A stretch of DNA of 64,000 nt from Quadrisphaera sp. INWT6. GTDB lineage: Bacteria > Actinomycetota > Actinomycetes > Actinomycetales > Quadrisphaeraceae. The notes under the pieces are model-generated. The model had not been told where the DNA came from, searched no databases, and was given only the letters and a program-made list of their open reading frames with translations. A program made the position numbers and the translations under genes. The stretch spans positions 496,001 to 560,000 of the forward strand of contig NZ_VUOH01000001.1 in NCBI RefSeq assembly GCF_015390235.1, given 5' to 3'. Below, piece by piece: positions 22,527 through 32,189 of this stretch (position 1 is its first letter; each line of letters opens with the position of its first letter).

Positions 22527-22560
22527 AGACCCCGCTGGTACCGGGGCCGGGGGGTCTTTC
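22527..22560 (+). terminator. Attenuator terminator upstream of ilvB
   Basis: AGACCCC (22527-22533) pairs with GGGGTCT (22551-22557), with a further GC-rich interior, and TTTC follows. It is the only hairpin here with a clear T-run, 38 nt after the leader peptide stop and about 80 nt before the ilvB start. The stretch between the leader and this hairpin (22490-22526) is available for a competing fold; I did not resolve the antiterminator. Confidence 0.7.
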
Positions 22561-22641
22561 CATGCCCGGCGGAGCAGCGCCGAGCTGCTGACGATGACTG
22601 ACAGCGCAGAAGCACCACGACAGCAGGACCTGGAGGACGTC

Positions 22642-24540
22642 ATGAACGCAGGGAGCCCGGCGGTCGCAGCGAGCGGCGCGGGGGCCGACACGGCCCTGAG
22701 CGCCACCCCCCGCGACGCCGACCGGACGGCCGAGCGCATCACCGGTGCGCAGAGCATCGTGCGCTCCCTCGAGCACGCGGGCGTGGAGGTCGTCTTCGGC
22801 CTCCCGGGCGGGGCGATCCTGCCCACCTACGACCCGCTGCTCGACTCCACGGAGCTCCGGCACGTGCTCGTGCGCCACGAGCAGGGCGCCGGCCACGCCG
22901 CGCAGGGCTACGCCGCCGCCACCGGTCGCGTCGGCGTCTGCATGGCCACCTCGGGCCCCGGCGCCACCAACCTGGTCACGGCCATCGCCGACGCCCACAT
23001 GGACTCGGTCCCGATGGTCGCCGTGACGGGGCAGGTCTCCTCCAAGGCGATCGGCACCGACGCCTTCCAGGAGGCCGACATCGTCGGCATCACCCAGCCG
23101 ATCACCAAGCACAACTACCTGGTGACCGACCCCGACGACATCCCCCGCGTCATCGCCGAGGCCTTCCACCTCGCCTCCACCGGGCGCCCCGGCCCCGTCC
23201 TGGTCGACGTCACCAAGGACGCCCAGCAGGCGATGACGACGTTCCGCTGGCCGACCTCGACGGCCGAGCTCGACCTGCCGGGCTACCACCCGACCACGCG
23301 CCCGCACGCCAAGCAGGTGCGCGAGGCCGCGAAGATGATCGCCGAGGCCAGGCGCCCGGTGCTCTACGTCGGCGGCGGCGTCATCCGCGCCCAGGCCTCG
23401 GCCGAGCTGCGCCGCCTGGTCGACCTCTCGCGCGCGCCCGTCGTCACCACCCTGATGGCGCGCGGCGCCCTGCCCGACTCCCACCCGGCCAACCTCGGCA
23501 TGCCCGGCATGCACGGGACCGTCGCGGCCGTCACCGCCCTGCAGCGGGCCGACCTCATCGTGTCGCTCGGCGCGCGCTTCGACGACCGGGTCACCGGCGT
23601 CCTGGCCTCGTTCGCGCCGCACGCGGCGATCGTCCACGCCGACATCGACCCGGCCGAGATCGGCAAGAACCGCCGCGTCGACGTCCCGATCGTCGGCGAC
23701 GCCCGCGAGGTCATCTCCGACCTGGTCCCCGCGCTGGAGGCCGAGCACGCCGCCGGTCGCCGCGCCGACCTCACCGGCTGGTGGCGCCAGCTCGACGACC
23801 TGCGCACCACCTACCCCCTCGGGTACGACGAGCCGGACGACGGCTCACTGAGCCCGCAGAAGGTCATCGAGCGCCTGGGGGCGATCTCCGGCCCCGACAC
23901 GGTCTTCACCTCGGGCGTCGGCCAGCACCAGATGTGGGCCGCGCAGTTCATCAAGTACGAGAAGCCCAACACGTGGCTGAACTCCGGCGGCCTCGGGACG
24001 ATGGGCTACTCCGTCCCGGCGGCCATGGGCGCCAAGGTCGGCCGCCCCGGCTCCGTGGTGTGGGCGATCGACGGCGACGGCTGCTTCCAGATGACCAACC
24101 AGGAGCTCGCGACCTGCGCGATCGAGGGCATCCCGATCAAGGTCGCCGTCATCAACAACTCCAGCCTGGGCATGGTCCGCCAGTGGCAGACCCTCTTCTA
24201 CGAGGGCCGCTACTCCAACACCGACCTCCACACCGGTGTCGGCGCGGCCCCGGGGGCGCGCATCCCCGACTTCGTGAAGCTGGCCGACGCCTACGGCTGC
24301 GCCGGCCTGCGCTGCGAGGACCCCGCCGACCTCGACGCCACCATCGAGGCGGCCATGGCGGTCAACGACAGGCCGGTCGTCGTCGACTTCGTGGTGCACC
24401 GCGACGCGATGGTCTGGCCGATGGTCGCCGCCGGCCTGTCCAACGACGCGATCCAGTACGCCCGCGGCCTGTCGCCGGTGTGGGACCGCGAGGAGCAGGA
24501 CCCCGAGACCGGCCTCGAGATGAACGGGAGCGACCGATGA
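22642..24540 (+). CDS. ilvB: Acetolactate synthase, large (catalytic) subunit
   Basis: 632 residues from ATG 22642, chosen because GGAGG (22632-22636) ends 5 nt upstream; ATG 22594 in the same frame adds 16 residues. Motifs: [14 protein letters not shown], catalytic Glu in [43 protein letters not shown], and the TPP site from [12 protein letters not shown] to VINNSS. With ThDP, FAD and Mg it condenses two pyruvates (or pyruvate and 2-ketobutyrate). First structural gene of ilvBNC; overlaps ilvN in ATGA. Expression is probably controlled by the leader-peptide attenuator at 22448-22560. Confidence 0.97.
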   Translation: MNAGSPAVAASGAGADTALSATPRDADRTAERITGAQSIVRSLEHAGVEVVFGLPGGAILPTYDPLLDSTELRHVLVRHEQGAGHAAQGYAAATGRVGVCMATSGPGATNLVTAIADAHMDSVPMVAVTGQVSSKAIGTDAFQEADIVGITQPITKHNYLVTDPDDIPRVIAEAFHLASTGRPGPVLVDVTKDAQQAMTTFRWPTSTAELDLPGYHPTTRPHAKQVREAAKMIAEARRPVLYVGGGVIRAQASAELRRLVDLSRAPVVTTLMARGALPDSHPANLGMPGMHGTVAAVTALQRADLIVSLGARFDDRVTGVLASFAPHAAIVHADIDPAEIGKNRRVDVPIVGDAREVISDLVPALEAEHAAGRRADLTGWWRQLDDLRTTYPLGYDEPDDGSLSPQKVIERLGAISGPDTVFTSGVGQHQMWAAQFIKYEKPNTWLNSGGLGTMGYSVPAAMGAKVGRPGSVVWAIDGDGCFQMTNQELATCAIEGIPIKVAVINNSSLGMVRQWQTLFYEGRYSNTDLHTGVGAAPGARIPDFVKLADAYGCAGLRCEDPADLDATIEAAMAVNDRPVVVDFVVHRDAMVWPMVAAGLSNDAIQYARGLSPVWDREEQDPETGLEMNGSDR

Positions 24541-25058
24541 GCACCTCCAGCCGCCACACCCTCTCGGTGCTCGTCGAGGACAAGCCCGCCGTCCTGGCGC
24601 GCGTGGCCTCGCTGTTCGCCCGCCGCGCGTTCAACATCCACTCCCTCGCGGTGGGCCCCACCGAGCACCCGTCGCTGTCGCGGATCACCGTGGTCGTCGA
24701 CGTCGAGGACTCGCCCCTGGAGCAGGTCGTCAAGCAGCTGAACAAGCTGGTCAACGTCCTCAAGGTGGTCGAGCTCGAGCCGGAGACCTCCGTCCAGCGC
24801 GAGGTGCTGCTGGTCAAGGTCCGCGCCGACACCGCGACCCGCGGCCAGGTGCTCGACGTCGTCAACGTCTTCCGCGCCGCCGTGGTCGACGTGGCCCCCG
24901 AGGCCATGACCATCGAGGCCATCGGCGCCCCGGAGAAGAACGCGGCGCTGCTCAAGGTGCTCGAGCCGTTCGGCATCCGCGAGATCGTCCAGTCGGGCGT
25001 CGTGGCCGTCGGCCGCGGCTCCCGCTCCATCGCCGACCGGGCGCTGCGCAGCGCCTGA
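24537..25058 (+). CDS. ilvN: Acetolactate synthase, small (regulatory) subunit
   Basis: 173 residues, ATG at 24537 overlapping the ilvB stop. An N-terminal ACT domain ([29 protein letters not shown]) binds valine for feedback inhibition; the C-terminal ALS_ss_C domain ([21 protein letters not shown]) activates IlvB. Full length for the family. Confidence 0.97.
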   Translation: MSTSSRHTLSVLVEDKPAVLARVASLFARRAFNIHSLAVGPTEHPSLSRITVVVDVEDSPLEQVVKQLNKLVNVLKVVELEPETSVQREVLLVKVRADTATRGQVLDVVNVFRAAVVDVAPEAMTIEAIGAPEKNAALLKVLEPFGIREIVQSGVVAVGRGSRSIADRALRSA

Positions 25059-25081
25059 GCGCCGCCCCGATCCAGACCTGA

Positions 25082-26137
<1,056 letters not shown>

Positions 26138-26149
26138 CGCACCCGCGTC

Positions 26150-26263
26150 CCGCACAGGGCCACCCCGCGCCGCTCTCCTCGAGTGGCGCAGGGTGGCCCT
26201 GCGCTCGTAGGACTGGCGCAGGGCCACCCCGTGCCAGTGCGGGAGTGGCGCAGATCCCCCCAG
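26150..26263. repeat. Palindromic repeat cluster, left arm of a 57-bp inverted repeat
   Basis: Holds several copies of a unit with core CAGGGCCACCC: one near 26153-26170, a perfect 8-bp hairpin of the reverse orientation (26186-26204, loop TGG), and another in 26207-26263. The last segment is the left arm of an inverted repeat whose partner is 26734-26789 (3 substitutions and 1 indel over 57 nt). The arms bracket the gene at 26277-26705. The hairpin 49 bp after ilvC may also terminate that operon. Confidence 0.75.
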
Positions 26264-26276
26264 CGTTGGAGCACGA

Positions 26277-26705
<429 letters not shown>

Positions 26706-26733
26706 GGCGGGGTTGACCCGGCTGCTGGGCCGC

Positions 26734-26812
26734 CTGGGGGGATCTGCGCCAGTCCCGGACTGGCGCGGGTGGCCCTGCGCCAGTCCTACTGGTGCAGGGC
26801 CACCCCGCGCCA
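26734..26812. repeat. Palindromic repeat cluster, right arm of the 57-bp inverted repeat
   Basis: 26734-26789 is the reverse complement of 26207-26263 apart from 3 substitutions and 1 indel. A further unit with core CAGGGCCACCC follows at about 26790-26812. The cluster lies between two convergent genes (DUF2256/DUF3253 and uspA) and may also serve as a terminator for both. Confidence 0.75.
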
Positions 26813-26836
26813 ACAAGGGGGGGCGGTCCAAGGGGG

Positions 26837-27295
26837 TCAGTGGCGGGTGGGGCGCCAGACGAGCACGGAGCAGGGTGCCGAGTGCTGCACGCGCATCGCC
26901 GTGGAGCCGAGCAGCACCGTGCGGGTCAGGCCCTTGCTGCCGGAGGCGACGACGATGAGGTCGGCACCCACCTCCTCGGCGGCCTCGACGACCTCCGCGG
27001 CCGCCGAGCCGCTGCGCACCTGCGAGCGGATCCGTCCGGGCCAGCCGTCGAAGGCCGCAGCCACCACCGCGGCGGCCGACTCGGCCTCCTGCCGGTAGCT
27101 CGGCGCCGTGGGGTCCGGGGTGGGGGAGGCGGTGCCGATCTCGTCGCGGAAGGGCACCGCGGCGGTCGGGCTGAGCACCGCGACCACGAGCACCTCCTCC
27201 ACGCGGGCGGGGTCGACGTAGCCGCACAGCGAGCGCGCGGCCTCCAGCGACTGGAGCGAACCGTCGGTGGCCACCACGACCTTCGTGCCCGTCAT
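26837..27295 (-). CDS. Universal stress protein (UspA family)
   Basis: 152 residues, single Usp domain: KVVVATDGSLQSLEAAR at the start, VGADLIVVASGSKG and LLGSTAMRVQHSAPCSVLVWR at the end. The ATP-binding G-2x-G-9x-G(S/T) pattern is present as GSKGLTRTVLLGST, lacking one glycine spacing typical of strict ATP binders, so nucleotide binding is likely but not certain. ATG at 27295; a CAGCAT hexamer lies 7 nt upstream on the minus strand. Function in stress survival is inferred from family. Confidence 0.9.
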   Translation of the reverse strand: MTGTKVVVATDGSLQSLEAARSLCGYVDPARVEEVLVVAVLSPTAAVPFRDEIGTASPTPDPTAPSYRQEAESAAAVVAAAFDGWPGRIRSQVRSGSAAAEVVEAAEEVGADLIVVASGSKGLTRTVLLGSTAMRVQHSAPCSVLVWRPTRH

Positions 27296-27395
27296 GGCCG
27301 CGATGCTGCACCGCCGGGGCGCCGCTCGCTCGCCGAGAGCGCGCCGTCAGCCGGTCGTCAGCCCGCCCAGGCGCCGTCGTCGCCCGCCGGCGGCG

Positions 27396-28898
27396 TCAGA
27401 GACCGCGCTCGACCGGCAGCCGGCCGTGGTTCACGGCCTCGACCAGCGCCGCGTGGTCGGCCTCGGTCTGGTCGGCGTAGCGGCGGGCGAAGACGGCGAG
27501 CGCCTCGTCGGCCTTGTCGGAGGAGCCGAGGTAGCCCGCGATCATCGAGGCCCCCGAGGTGCGGGCGTGCCCCTTGGCCAGCAGCTGCGCGCACACGCCG
27601 GCGTAGTCGCGCAGCGCGCGGGCCCCGATGCGGTCGAGCACCACGGACCCCTTCATGTTGCGGAACTGCCGCACGTAGTACTGCCGCTCACCCACGGTGG
27701 TCCACCCCAGCAGCGGGTCGGACGTCGTCTGCAGCGCCTGCTGGTACTCGACCACGCGCTGGCCCTGGTGGGCGTGCCAGGCGTTGTCACCGTGGACCCA
27801 CGGGGCCACCACCGAGCGGCGGGCCTGCTTCAGCTGGAGGAAGACGACGTCGTCGGCGCTGGAGCCCTCCAGCAGGGCCACGTACGCCCGCAGCCCGACG
27901 CTGCCGACCCCCACCACCTTGTGGGCGATGTCGACCAGCGTGTACCCGCCCAGGACGCGCGCCCAGTGCGGGGCGAGGGTGCCCAGGTAGGCGTCGAGGG
28001 CCTCGGCGAGCAGGTCGGCGTCGTCGTCCTCGGGGCGGGTGATGAGCGGCGGCTCCACGACGATGCGGCGGCTGAACGACGGCGAGCCGCCGGCGCTCCC
28101 GCTCGCGGGCTCGGCGACCACCTCGGTGAAGCGGGGCAGGGCGCGGTCGGAGGTGCGGTGGCGGGCACGGGCGGCGGCGCGCTCGACCTCGTGGCGCAGC
28201 TTGGGGTCCTTCGTGGCCTCCACGAGGCGGTCGACCCCGAAGCTGGTCCAGCTGCGCTCGAGCAGCGGCTGCTCGGCCAGCTCGTGCAGGTGCACGCGGT
28301 AGGCCCGGACGGCGGCGCGCACCGCGGTCTCGCACGAGTGCTCGGACAGCCCCGCTTGGCGCCCGGCGACCCAGGTGGAGGCCACCAGCCGGCGCAGGTC
28401 CCACTCCCACGGGCCGGGGTGGGCCTCGTCGAAGTCGTTGAGGTCGAGCACGAGGTCGCGCGAGGGGGAGCCGTACAGGCCCACGTTGCCGATGTGCGAG
28501 TCGCCGCAGATCACGGGGGTGACGCCGGTCGCGGGCAGGGTGGCGAGGTCCTCGGCCATGAGGCCCGCGGTGCCGCGCAGGAACCCGTAGGGGCTGGCCA
28601 CCATGCGGCCCACGCGCACCGGCACCAGCCGCGACAGCCGGCCCTCGTGCGCCTCCTGGACCTGCTCGACCACGCTGCGCCGCCCGTCAGCGGGGCGCCA
28701 GTCGGCCAGGGTCGAGCGGGGGACCTGCTGGCGCAGCCCCTCACCCAGGGCGTACCGGTCGGTGCGCGGCAGCGGTCGCGAGCGCAGCGAGCCGTACGGA
28801 GCGGAGTCGGCCTGGGCCAGGACCACGTGCCCCGGGCGGCCGGGCTCGCGGAGGTGTCCGGTCTCGATGCCCACGACCGCCGAGCGTGGCACCTCCAC
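27396..28898 (-). CDS. DUF2252 family protein (kinase-like fold)
   Basis: 500 residues. Conserved blocks VICGDSHIGNVG and LDLNDFDEAHPGPWEWDLRR correspond to the HxxN and DFD catalytic-loop-like motifs of the aminoglycoside-phosphotransferase/protein-kinase-like fold; HKVVGVGSVGLRAYVALLEG and ERQYYVRQFRNMKGSV are further family signatures. Substrate unknown. GTG at 28898 is the longest plausible start; there is no clear ribosome site. Its 5' end faces the ABC exporter gene, and the 52-bp gap holds a candidate iron box, so both genes might respond to the same regulator. Confidence 0.82.
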   Translation of the reverse strand: MEVPRSAVVGIETGHLREPGRPGHVVLAQADSAPYGSLRSRPLPRTDRYALGEGLRQQVPRSTLADWRPADGRRSVVEQVQEAHEGRLSRLVPVRVGRMVASPYGFLRGTAGLMAEDLATLPATGVTPVICGDSHIGNVGLYGSPSRDLVLDLNDFDEAHPGPWEWDLRRLVASTWVAGRQAGLSEHSCETAVRAAVRAYRVHLHELAEQPLLERSWTSFGVDRLVEATKDPKLRHEVERAAARARHRTSDRALPRFTEVVAEPASGSAGGSPSFSRRIVVEPPLITRPEDDDADLLAEALDAYLGTLAPHWARVLGGYTLVDIAHKVVGVGSVGLRAYVALLEGSSADDVVFLQLKQARRSVVAPWVHGDNAWHAHQGQRVVEYQQALQTTSDPLLGWTTVGERQYYVRQFRNMKGSVVLDRIGARALRDYAGVCAQLLAKGHARTSGASMIAGYLGSSDKADEALAVFARRYADQTEADHAALVEAVNHGRLPVERGL

Positions 28899-28913
28899 CC
28901 CCGGACGCGGAAG

Positions 28914-28932
28914 TTAGGTGATCCTTACCGGC
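28914..28932. promoter_or_regulatory. Candidate DtxR/IdeR iron box
   Basis: TTAGGTGATCCTTACCGGC matches the 19-bp IdeR/DtxR consensus (TWAGGTWAGSCTWACCTWA) at about 14 positions, with TTAGGT and CTTACC intact. It ends 4 bp before the -10 TAGGCT of the downstream exporter, over its -35 region, where iron-loaded IdeR would repress. It is inference from one imperfect site. Confidence 0.45.
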
Positions 28933-28936
28933 ACCG

Positions 28937-28942
28937 TAGGCT
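28937..28942 (+). promoter_or_regulatory. -10 element of the ABC exporter promoter
   Basis: TAGGCT ends 8 nt before the GTG at 28951, the leaderless arrangement seen before several other genes; it adjoins the candidate iron box. Confidence 0.5.
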
Positions 28943-28950
28943 CGGGGCCC

Positions 28951-30774
28951 GTGACCGCTCCGTCGACCTCGGCGCCCCTGGGCTCCGCCCCGCCCCTGCG
29001 CGCCCTGTGGCGCCACCACCGCCGCCACCGCCCCCGCTTCGCGCTCGCGGTGCTGATGACCGCGCTGAACACCGCCGCGGACGTCGCCCCCGAGCTCCTG
29101 CTCGGGGTCGCCATCGACATCGTGGTGCGGGGCAGTGACTCCTTCGTCGGCACGGTGCTGGGCATCGAGGGGCGCTTCGAGCAGCTGGTGGTGGTGGCCG
29201 CCGTCAACGCCGCGGTGTGGGTGGTGGAGTCGCTCACCGACTACGCCGCCTCCGTGCTGTGGCGCGGGCTCGCGCAGACCGTGCAGGACGAGCTGCGCAC
29301 CGAGGCGTACACCCGGGTGCAGGCCATGGACGTCTCCTGGCACGAGCGCACGCCGTCGGGCCAGGTGCTCTCGGTGCTCTCCGACGACGTCAACCAGCTG
29401 GAGCGCTTCCTCGACGTGGGCGCACGCACGGTGCTGCACACGGTGCTGACCGTGGTCTTCGTCGGGATCGTGTTCGGCGCGACGTCGTGGCAGGTGGCGG
29501 TGCTGGCCTTCCTGCCGGTGCCGGTCATCGCGTGGGGGTCCATCCGGTTCCAGCGCCGCCTGGAGCCGCTGTACGCCGACGTGCGAGGCACCGCGGGAGA
29601 GGTGGCGGCCGTCGTCGCCGGGAACCTCGGCGGGGTCGCCACCATCCGCGCCTTCACCGCCGAGGGCCGTGAGAGCGCCCGCGTGGCCCGGGCCTCGCGG
29701 GCCTACCGGCTGGCCAACGCCCGCGCGATCCGCTCCAGCTCGGCCTTCGTGCCGCTGATCCGCATGGCGATCCTCGCCGGGTTCACCGCCACGCTGCTGC
29801 TGGGCGGGTACTACACGCTCGAGGGGCGCCTGGAGGTCGGCATCTTCACGGTGCTCGTCTTCATGACCCAGCGGCTGCTGTGGCCGCTGACCGACCTCGG
29901 GCAGACCCTCGACCTCTACCAGCGGGCGATGGCGTCGACGCGGCGCATCTTCGGGCTGCTGGAGCTCGAGCCGCGGGCCGTCGAGGGTGCTGCCTCCCTG
30001 CCGTCGCCGGTGCGGGGCGGACTGGAGCTGCGCGGGGTGCGCTTCGGCTACGAGGACGGCCCCGACGTGCTGGGCGGGCCCGACGGGGGCCTCGACATGG
30101 TCGTCCCGGCCGGCCAGACCCACGCGGTGGTCGGGACGACGGGCGCGGGCAAGTCCTCCCTGCTGCGCCTGGTGCTGCGCTTCGCCGACCCCCGCGCGGG
30201 TGCGGTGCTCCTGGACGGCCGCGACGTGCGCGACCTCACCTGGGACTCCCTGCGCGGCGCCATCGGCTACGTCAGCCAGGACGCCTTCCTCTTCCACGGC
30301 ACGGTGCGGGAGAACATCGCCTACGGGCGCCCCGACGCCACCGACGCCCAGGTGGAAGGGGCGGCCCGCGCCGCGGAGGCCCACGACTTCGTCGCCGCGC
30401 TGCCCGACGGCTACGCCACCGTGGTGGGGGAGCGGGGCCAGACCCTGTCGGGCGGCCAGCGCCAGCGCCTGGCGCTCGCCCGGGCGCTGCTGCGCGACCC
30501 GGCGCTGCTGGTGCTCGACGAGGCGACCTCCGCCGTCGACACCGAGACCGAGGCCGCCATCCAGCGGTCCCTGGCCCGGGTCACGGCCACGCGGACGGCG
30601 CTGGTGGTCGCGCACCGACTGTCGACGGTCCGCGACGCCGACCGGATCTGGGTGCTCTCCGCGGGCCGCGTGGCCGAGAGCGGCACGCACGACGAGCTGG
30701 TCGCCCTCGGGGGCGCCTACGCCGGCCTCTGGGCCGTGCAGACCGGAGAGCACGCCCCGGCCAGCCCCCACTGA
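28951..30774 (+). CDS. ABC exporter, fused transmembrane and ATPase domains
   Basis: 607 residues. The first ~310 form a six-helix exporter domain (type IV fold); the NBD has Walker A GTTGAGKSS, Q-loop VSQDAFLF, signature LSGGQRQRLALARALL, Walker B LLVLDEATSA and H-loop VAHRLS. All are intact, so it can work as a homodimer or with an unlinked partner. Substrate unknown; the candidate IdeR box just upstream suggests siderophore, haem or iron-related export, but lipid or drug export is as common in the family. GTG 28951 is chosen from the -10 spacing; GTG 28918 would place the start inside the iron box. It ends immediately before an inverted-repeat arm. Confidence 0.9.
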   Translation: MTAPSTSAPLGSAPPLRALWRHHRRHRPRFALAVLMTALNTAADVAPELLLGVAIDIVVRGSDSFVGTVLGIEGRFEQLVVVAAVNAAVWVVESLTDYAASVLWRGLAQTVQDELRTEAYTRVQAMDVSWHERTPSGQVLSVLSDDVNQLERFLDVGARTVLHTVLTVVFVGIVFGATSWQVAVLAFLPVPVIAWGSIRFQRRLEPLYADVRGTAGEVAAVVAGNLGGVATIRAFTAEGRESARVARASRAYRLANARAIRSSSAFVPLIRMAILAGFTATLLLGGYYTLEGRLEVGIFTVLVFMTQRLLWPLTDLGQTLDLYQRAMASTRRIFGLLELEPRAVEGAASLPSPVRGGLELRGVRFGYEDGPDVLGGPDGGLDMVVPAGQTHAVVGTTGAGKSSLLRLVLRFADPRAGAVLLDGRDVRDLTWDSLRGAIGYVSQDAFLFHGTVRENIAYGRPDATDAQVEGAARAAEAHDFVAALPDGYATVVGERGQTLSGGQRQRLALARALLRDPALLVLDEATSAVDTETEAAIQRSLARVTATRTALVVAHRLSTVRDADRIWVLSAGRVAESGTHDELVALGGAYAGLWAVQTGEHAPASPH

Positions 30775-30797
30775 CCGTGATCATGGGACCCCCGAGC
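30775..30797. repeat. Left arm of an inverted repeat around the ECF sigma pair
   Basis: 23 bp beginning CCGTGATCATGGG directly after the ABC exporter stop. The reverse complement recurs at 32123-32145 with 21 of 23 identical. The first 12 bp are nearly palindromic in themselves, around TGATCA. Confidence 0.7.
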
Positions 30798-30842
30798 AGC
30801 CCGACCGTGTAACGCCCCGCGCGCCGGACGCCAAGGAGGGGT

Positions 30843-31433
30843 GTGAGCCCACCGCCGCCCGCCGCGAGCGCCGACCTGCCGGCGCTGTGCGTCCGCATCG
30901 GGCACGACCCCGACGCCCTCGAGGCGCTCTACCGCGCGTGCGTGCGCGACGTCGAGCGCTTCGTGGCGCGGCGCGTGCGCGACCCGTACGACGTCGCCGA
31001 CCTCACCGCCGACGTCTTCGTGCGCGCCATCGGAGCGGCGGGCGGCTACGACGGCGGGCGCGCGAGCCCCGTGGCGTGGCTCCTCGGGATCGCGCGGCAC
31101 GTCGTCGCCTCCCACCACCGCTCCACCGCCCGCGAGCTGGAGGCCGTGCGCCGCGTGGACGCCCGCGCCCTGGTCGACGAGGACGCCTACGAGCGCCTCG
31201 CCGAGCAGGTCGACGCTGCCGCGCGCGCCCGGACCCTGCGCGCCCAGCTGGTCGACCTGCCACCGCCGCTGCGCGACGTCGTCGAGCTCGTCGTCGTCGA
31301 CGACCTGCCCGTCACCCAGGTGGCGGAGGTGCTCGGCATCAGCTCGGGCGCCGCTCGCGTGCGCCTGCACCGCGCTCGGCTGCGCCTGCGGCGGGCCGCC
31401 CCCGATCTCGCTGACCCCGCTGTGGAGGTGTGA
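30843..31433 (+). CDS. ECF-type RNA polymerase sigma factor
   Basis: 196 residues. Region 2 (ALYRACVRDVERFVARRV, DPYDVADLTADVFVRAI, SPVAWLLGIARHVV) and region 4 (LPPPLRDVVELVVVDDLPV, VAEVLGISSGAARVRLHRAR) are present with a variable acidic linker, and regions 1 and 3 are absent. It would direct RNA polymerase to a small regulon. GTG at 30843 with AAGGAGGGG immediately upstream as ribosome site. It is followed one base later by a membrane-protein gene, the usual partner arrangement, and the pair is enclosed by a 23-bp inverted repeat. Confidence 0.9.
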   Translation: MSPPPPAASADLPALCVRIGHDPDALEALYRACVRDVERFVARRVRDPYDVADLTADVFVRAIGAAGGYDGGRASPVAWLLGIARHVVASHHRSTARELEAVRRVDARALVDEDAYERLAEQVDAAARARTLRAQLVDLPPPLRDVVELVVVDDLPVTQVAEVLGISSGAARVRLHRARLRLRRAAPDLADPAVEV

Positions 31434-31434
31434 C

Positions 31435-32103
31435 GTGGACCCGAGGACCGACCGACTTCGCGATGCCCGTGCCGAGGCCTACGACGACCGCCTGGTCGCC
31501 GCACTGCGCGCCGTCGTCGTGGAGGACGCGCACGGTGGACCGCCTCCGGCGGCAGGCGACCTCGCGCGACGACGACGGGTGCGCACCCCCTGGGCGGTCG
31601 CGGCCGCAGCGGCGGCGGTGCTCGTCGGTGGGTTCGTCATCGTCCCCACCCTCCAGGCCGAGCCGGCCTGGGCGGTGAGCCGCAACGGTGCCGGGGACGT
31701 CGAGGTGGAGGTCAACCGCTTCGACGACGCCGCCGGCCTCGAGGCCGCGCTCGCGGCGGAGGGCGTGCCCGCCGACGTCACCTTCCTCCCCGACGGCACC
31801 TGGTGCGCCCCCGGCCGCTACGACCCGGACGACGACCGGACGCCGTCGGGGACGACCGTCTCGGTCGGCGAGCGCAGCTTCGGGGCGCAGCTACCGGCCG
31901 GAGCTGTGCCCAGCGGGTCGGTGCTCCTCATCACGGCCTCGGCGCGGACCATGACGGCGTCGGAGCTGCGGGCACTCGACGAGGACCCGACCGACGACGT
32001 GCAGACCGGCGCGGGGATCACGGCCCGCACGGAGATCGTCGTCGTCGCTGGACCGGTGGCTGGGTGCACCCCCGTCGAGGTGGCACCGATGCGCGTCGGC
32101 TGA
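31435..32103 (+). CDS. Single-pass membrane protein, putative anti-sigma factor
   Basis: 222 residues starting one base after the sigma stop. A charged N-terminal cytoplasmic part of about 60 residues, one transmembrane segment (TPWAVAAAAAAVLVGGFVIV), then an extracytoplasmic domain of about 140 residues with two Cys. Topology and position fit an anti-sigma factor or cosynthesised membrane partner. The zinc motif HxxxCxxC of ZAS anti-sigmas is not present, so sequestration, if real, uses another mechanism. I do not recognise the external domain. Confidence 0.7.
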   Translation: MDPRTDRLRDARAEAYDDRLVAALRAVVVEDAHGGPPPAAGDLARRRRVRTPWAVAAAAAAVLVGGFVIVPTLQAEPAWAVSRNGAGDVEVEVNRFDDAAGLEAALAAEGVPADVTFLPDGTWCAPGRYDPDDDRTPSGTTVSVGERSFGAQLPAGAVPSGSVLLITASARTMTASELRALDEDPTDDVQTGAGITARTEIVVVAGPVAGCTPVEVAPMRVG

Positions 32104-32122
32104 CGTGATGACCGAGGCAGGT

Positions 32123-32145
32123 GCTCGGGAGGCCCATGATCACGG
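32123..32145. repeat. Right arm of the inverted repeat around the ECF sigma pair
   Basis: Reverse complement of 30775-30797 with two mismatches. It lies 20 bp after the membrane-protein stop and 31 bp before the leuB -10, so it may alternatively act as a terminator-like or regulatory site. Confidence 0.7.
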
Positions 32146-32175
32146 ACGGTGGGAGGGAGGGGTCTGCGCCGTCGG

Positions 32176-32181
32176 TAGCCT
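32176..32181 (+). promoter_or_regulatory. -10 element of the leaderless leuB promoter
   Basis: TAGCCT ends 8 nt before the leuB ATG with no ribosome site between. Confidence 0.5.
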
Positions 32182-32189
32182 CTGCGCTC

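Noticed and set aside
26138..26276. Insertion sequence
   Set aside because: No transposase frame lies between the inverted arms, only the DUF2256/DUF3253 gene, and I see no clear target duplication.
30775..30797. Intrinsic terminator for the ABC exporter
   Set aside because: The arm is only weakly self-complementary and matches a distant partner over its whole length; treated as an inverted-repeat arm instead.
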